From positions 60,487,350 to 60,551,349 of the forward strand of contig NC_088680.1 of NCBI RefSeq assembly GCF_950023065.1: DNA of 64,000 nt, in the 5' to 3' direction. Of this stretch, positions 59,341-64,000 are shown piece by piece. The stretch is from Planococcus citri. Lineage: Eukaryota; Arthropoda; Insecta; Hemiptera; Pseudococcidae. The position numbers and the translations under genes are program-made. The notes beneath the pieces were generated by a model that saw only the letters and a program-made list of their open reading frames with translations, did no database searches and was not told the DNA's origin. How positions within the stretch are numbered: position 1 is the first letter of the stretch; every line of letters starts with the position of its first letter.

Positions 59341-60603
59341 CTAAAGTATCAAAATACCTCTCGAAGGAAAGCTCTTTAAGTGGACGAGCGTGTATAACTA
59401 ACCAAGCTAGCTCGGCGGTCAACTAGTAAGTCAGCCATCTATCTATAAGTATAGTACCACCGACCACTTGGAATCAATTGCTAATAATGCGAACGTTGGA
59501 ATACCTTGTAATTAATTCAACGTGACAATTTACACGCACATCGCATCCCTGTCCGCCTTCGCCATTACCGTACACATCTGCGATACAATCTAAATACTCG
59601 TCCAGATGAAATCTAGCGTTACCGGCACGAATTTCAGCATGGCAAACACATCTCACAACTTGACTACCGAGCACCGTGTGGTACAAGTCGAATCGTTGTT
59701 TCGAGAAAATAATAATAACGAAGTAGCTTTTGATTTTATAATACCGAGCGCTTCTTGAAGTCACGATCTACTAAACTGTCTATGTGTGTGTGCTCATGGC
59801 TCATACTACATAATCGTAGGTACCTATATAATATAGCTCTTCTAGCTACATTATAATAGGCTATATATTCCCTAGGTCTAGTTAGAGGTACACAGTTTCG
59901 GCTGCTATGTATTTTATGTATACCTATTACCTACGTGCACAGTGCACATGTATAGTTATAAGTACGTCGTTAAATTATCGAGCATAATTAATTACCACCA
60001 CGTAGATGTATCGCATGCGTCTCTATAAAGTGGCTCGAATAAAAAGCAATTACTTAATTCGTACAACTTTGCGAGAACTTTTTCGTACGCGTATATAAGC
60101 TATTACATGCATTATGGGGTATCACAAAAATAAAAATATATACCATAAAAAAAAAAACGGAGAAGGAAAGAAGAAAAAAGATTCCCTCTTTTGACAGCTC
60201 GAAAAACTTTTTTCCACGCTATCATACTTGACGCATTAATTCGGTCAGAATTCGTCTTCAGGGAGGCATAAGAGGGTAAATTTTCTTGGAAATATTTTCA
60301 CCCCGTGGATAATCGTGTAGAATACAGGGTGTTCGGTAAAGATCCGCGACTCCTTTGACGAGGCAGATACAGCAATCGTACTTACATTGGTGCGAAATGG
60401 GATGTCTAAGTTTATACTGACAGGGGCAAAATGCTGAAGGCGAACATTTTGAAGGTAATTTTTGTATTTTGTAGAAGATCTTCGTGGTGAATTGGACGTA
60501 AACATATGGATTTTCATAAGTTACGAGTGAAACTATTTTTTTCTCATTTTATCGAAGCGAAGTATTCAAACTAATGTTTTGAGTGTGTCATTACGAGTAT
60601 TAT
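59340..60603. other. Island 11 of apparently unique sequence
   Basis: CpG-bearing; it contains the one minus-strand exon candidate (59505-59663). The remainder is TA-rich with 'tacctattacctacgtgcac' and similar strings. The island is interrupted at 60604 by the insertion of family A copy 5. Confidence 0.4.
59505..59663 (-). CDS. Possible internal exon of an unknown protein
   Basis: Within a minus-strand open stretch (59474-59764), an acceptor-like GCTCGGTAG precedes 59663 and a donor-like ACAAG|GTAT follows 59505. They bound 159 nt (53 codons' worth) in symmetric phase. The translation (VVRCVCHAEIRAGNARFHLD, then EYLDCIADVYGNGEGGQGCD, then VRVNCHVELIT) uses varied residues with five cysteines, unlike the F/K/N/S-rich frames elsewhere, which would suit an extracellular domain. 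I do not recognise the family. The polypyrimidine tract is poor and no partner exon is visible, so this may be chance. Confidence 0.2.
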
Positions 60604-62473
60604 AGTCCGGCATATGACAATAGGAGTAATTGCACCCCCCCCCCCCCCGCCGATCCTCCGGGACAACTTCTTTCTTAAAGGAGACATCCTAAGGAACATT
60701 TTAAAGCAAACTTGCTAAAAAAAAAGTTGGCCTTACTTACAAAATGGCGGCCATTTTGATTGACAGGTCAGCCGAAATCGCAGATTTTGCGTTTTAACAT
60801 AGGACTTGCACGAACTTTTTCAAACTTTACAAAGGTAGATCGAAAGATCATGCAAACATTCATCACCTGTCAAAATTTCAAGTGCTAAAGTGCGTTTTTC
60901 GATTTTTGGTGAATTTTTGAAAATCGAATTTAGGCCGAAAATGAGGGAAAAAATCAAAATTTTACCAAATTGACCAAGAAAGCTGAAATTTGGGATACAC
61001 CCCATTTTCGATATGCCAAATCCATTGGAAACGGTTTCAACCCGTTTTGAGCAGTTCTGGAGCCTCCAGCAGATTTTTGAAACTCGAAATTCCCACAAAA
61101 TGCCATCAAATTGGAGTTGTAAAGCTAAAATTTATTCTCAAAACTAATTTAAATACGCTACAAAGTGCTGCAGGTGAATTTCAAGTCGTTTTGAAGCCTC
61201 CAGCGACTTTTTGAAAATTCCAGAAGCATCCAGCAGATTTTTGAAACTTTAAATTTTCACAAAATTTCATCAAATGGAGATGGAAAGCTGAAATTTACTC
61301 TACACTCCAATTTTAACACCCTCTGAAGACGACTTCAGGTGGGTTCAAGTCATTTTAGGGCCGCCAGCGACTTTTTTTGAAAATTACTGGAGCGTCCAGT
61401 AGATTCATGAAACTTGAAATTTCCCCAATATCAATTTATCAAATGGAGTTGGCAAGCTGAAAATTACTTCGCAGATTACATGGTGGTTTCAAATGGTTTT
61501 GAAGCTTCCAGCTACTTTTAGGAAATTTCAATAAAAAACGTCATACATCCTTGCAAAAAGTTGCTGGAGGCTCAAAAAGGACTTGAAATTCACCAGCAGT
61601 CAACTTCGTAGGGAATTGAAATTAGTTTGCAGAATGAATTTTGACCCTCCATCTTGGTTTGATGAAATTTCAAGTTTCAAAAATCTGTTGGAGGCTCCAG
61701 TAATTTTCAAAAAAGTCGTTGGAGGCTCTAAAATGACTTGAAATCAACCAGAAGTCGTTTTCAGAGGGTGTTAAAATTGGAGTGTAGAGTAAATTTCAGC
61801 TTTCCATCTCCATTTGATGTAATTTTGTGAAAATTTAAAATTTCAAAAATCTGCTGGAGGCTTTTGGAATTTTTAAAAAGTCGCTGGAGGCTTCAAAACG
61901 ACTTGAAATTCACCTGCAGTACTTCGTAGCGTATTTAAATTAGTTTTTAGAATAAATTTTAGCTTTACAACCCCAATTTGATGGAATTTTGTGGGAATTT
62001 CGAGTTTCAAAAATCTGCTGGAGGCTCCAGAACTGCTCAAAACGGGTTGAAACCGTTTACAATGGATTTGGCATATCGAAAATAGGGTATATCCCAAATT
62101 TCAGCTTTCTTGGTCAATTTGGTAAAATTTTGATTTTTCCCCTCATTTTTGGCCTAAATTCGATTTTCAAAAATTCACCAAAAATCGAAAAACGCACTTT
62201 AGCACTTGAAATGTTGACAGGTGATAAATGTTTGCATGATCTTTCGATCTACCTTTGTAAAGTTTGAAAAAGTTCGTGCAAGTCCTATGTTAAAACGCAA
62301 AATCTGCGATTTCGGCTGACCTGTCAATCAAAATGGCCGCCATTTTGTAAGTAAGGCCAACTTTTTTTTAGCAAGTTTGCTTTAAAATGTTCCTTAGGAT
62401 GTCTCCTTCAAGTTGTCCCGGAGGATCGGCGGGGGGGGGGGGTGCAATTACTCCTATTGTCATATGCCGGACT
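60604..62473. mobile_element. Family A copy 5: complete fold-back element
   Basis: Both ends are AGTCCGGCATATGACAATAG in inverted orientation, and each is flanked by ATTAT (60599-60603 and 62474-62478), a plausible 5-bp target duplication (4 bp if AT is counted in the ends). Arms of about 0.9 kb mirror each other: C/G run, 'atcctccgggacaac', 'aaagcaaacttgc', 'aaaatggcggccattttg' (60741-60758 and 62330-62347), the terminal domain, then ~160-bp CTCCAGC units. The arms meet at a centre with CATGGTGGTTTC (about 61481). The terminal ~450 bp are nearly identical between the arms, except a ~9-bp deletion on the right. No transposase frame. Confidence 0.9.
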
Positions 62474-62479
62474 ATTATT

Positions 62480-64000
62480 CATACTCAGAGTGTCTACTAG
62501 CACGAAAAAAGCGAGAATTTTACCTAAATACATAGCACAAAAAAAATCCAGAAGTTCTTGAAAAAAAAATTGACGTGGATGCCATTTTTTCAGTCCCTCC
62601 CCTTCCAAGGATCCACCCCTTTTTCTTAAAAATGCACTTATCTCCCCTTCGTATTGGTCATACAGAAATATTTTTTGTGTAAAAGTTATTTCTTGAAGTC
62701 TTTTCTACATTTTCGGTTATCAAAAAAATTTCGTTTGGAGCAACCCCTTGCCCCCCAAATTTGAAAAAGACTTAATTTCACATTTTTTGCATTTACTGTG
62801 GAAATGATTGAAGATAGTGCAAAAGTGATAATCAGTAATGTGGGCACGTTGGGTCGAGGTATGATTAACTCTATTAAGCGAACGACTCTCAAAAGCACCA
62901 AAAAAGTGAAAAAAATAAAAATAAAAAAACGAGCAATTAGAAATTTAATTTTCAGTTTTATTGTTTTTTTTTTTTTATAATACACGGTAATTTTTGCATA
63001 TGTACTTGCATTTCAATTTGATATCTAATGTTGGATCAATTTTTGAAAATTTTCATTCAAAAAAAATATATATTTTATAGAAATTTTGTGAATGTTGCAT
63101 CAACTTTTTTCTCATTTTCAAGCGTTTTCATAACATTTTTACAAATTTTTGGTAAATTTTTGTAAAATTTGGTTCAACTCTGCGGGGCAATTCATCCAAA
63201 ATTGCGAATTTTCCACCTGATTTTTCTAGTTATTTGACAAACAGTGGTTTAAGAAAATACAGATTTTTTTTTTTAAAATCATAACTTTCCTTTTGCCCTC
63301 TCTTCGCTTGGGCCACTTGGCTTTTTTCAGATTTTATGAAAAATGATTGAATTTTTTTCAAATTCCTAAAAGGAGTCAAAAAATTACAAAAATGTGTTGA
63401 ATCTGGATTTCAATGAACTGCACGAACCTTGTTAAGATGGCGTGATTTTTTTTTTTGAAAATTCTCTCGTTCTTATGAATAAAATGATGCCTTTTCCAAG
63501 TTTTGCAGTGACACCCTTATGATGAAATGGGCCGAAAGGGTGGGGAAAATTTGAATCTTGAAATGTGATGTATCATCATGGAGAAAAACATTTTTTTTTA
63601 ATATTTTAAAAATCTGGTGACACCTTGAAGACTGTTTTTTTTGGGGGGGGGGTGAACTATGGGTAGATTTGACGACATTGACGCGGTACGAAATTTTATT
63701 TTGGGAGTACGAAAAAGGTATAAAAAAAGCACCAGTTTAGCTTTCTCGAATTTAGTAGACACCCTGATACTTTATTCGTGAATACATTTTTTAATTTTTA
63801 CAAAACTCACTCCAGTAATTCTGATCGATTGGTGATTACAGTAAGTAAGTTTTGAAACTTCAAAAAATTACGATAGGTAATATCTTGTTAAAAATTGTAA
63901 ATCCTTAATCCCTTATTTTGTAATTTTGCTTTTTTTTGATGCTGAGAAAAATTGAAAATTGAACTCAATACGATTCAAAATTAAAATAAATATTAGATCG
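62480..64000. other. AT-rich non-coding stretch
   Basis: No gene, array or element end was recognised. G10 run at 63643-63652; 'ttttgccctctcttcgcttg' near 63291 is an inverted variant of the short motif at 27440 and 52381. Confidence 0.5.

Overview
The window reads as nuclear, non-coding DNA of a eukaryote, most likely an insect. It is AT-rich, full of A/T homopolymers, and has no bacterial-style gene packing. No open frame exceeds about 155 codons, and the longest ones lie in repeats or low-complexity DNA. I recognise no protein-coding gene, tRNA, rRNA or snRNA. A hemipteran (scale insect or mealybug type) would fit the style of the DNA, but that is an impression, not a demonstration. Two acceptor-donor modules on the + strand (near 20.79 kb and 39.21 kb) and one weak minus-strand exon candidate (about 59.5-59.66 kb) suggest the window could be intronic or intergenic sequence of one or more large genes.

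Layout: two kinds of DNA alternate. The first kind is 'islands' of apparently single-copy sequence with more CpG, TCG runs and GA tracts: about 3.43-5.06, 8.5-10.67, 12.6-14.34, 16.4-18.04, 21.66-23.2, 28.5-31.4, 36.66-38.83, 40.3-42.64, 46.49-48.22, 50.93-52.21, 55.34-56.96 and 59.34-60.6 kb. Between them lies AT-rich DNA built from repeats.

Repeat families named here. Family A has ~160-bp units with the palindrome CTGGAGGCTCCAG and a ~450-bp terminal domain: 5304-7413, 23210-23867, 49709-50566, 57265-58702, 60604-62473, plus scraps near 34.1-34.5 and 39.0 kb. Family B is a 6.2-kb inverted repeat (14370-20620) with arms rich in GGTAATTTACC-like DNA and a 1.6-kb spacer. Family C is a 240-bp hairpin (24085-24324). 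Family D is a TIR element with a satellite core (25799-26874). Family E is a CACGACA/TGTCGTG inverted element (27132-28067). Family F is a GCTAGC-saturated TIR element (34740-36337). Family G is a repeat at 43600-44480 and, as a large inverted copy, 52858-55080. Family H is a 30-bp minisatellite (45231-45830). Family I is a set of 'AAAAGCGAGA / TCTCGTTTT' fragments at 820-1876, 11040-11360 and 55090-55340.

The main observation is a shared architecture. Several sequence-unrelated families (A, B, D, E, F, G) have inverted arms or terminal inverted repeats, and the arms or core consist of short tandem repeats, in A and D with higher-order three-unit periods of about 470-480 bp. They look like non-autonomous fold-back transposons that carry or generate satellite DNA. 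No transposase frame was seen for any of them. All counts and alignments were made by eye.
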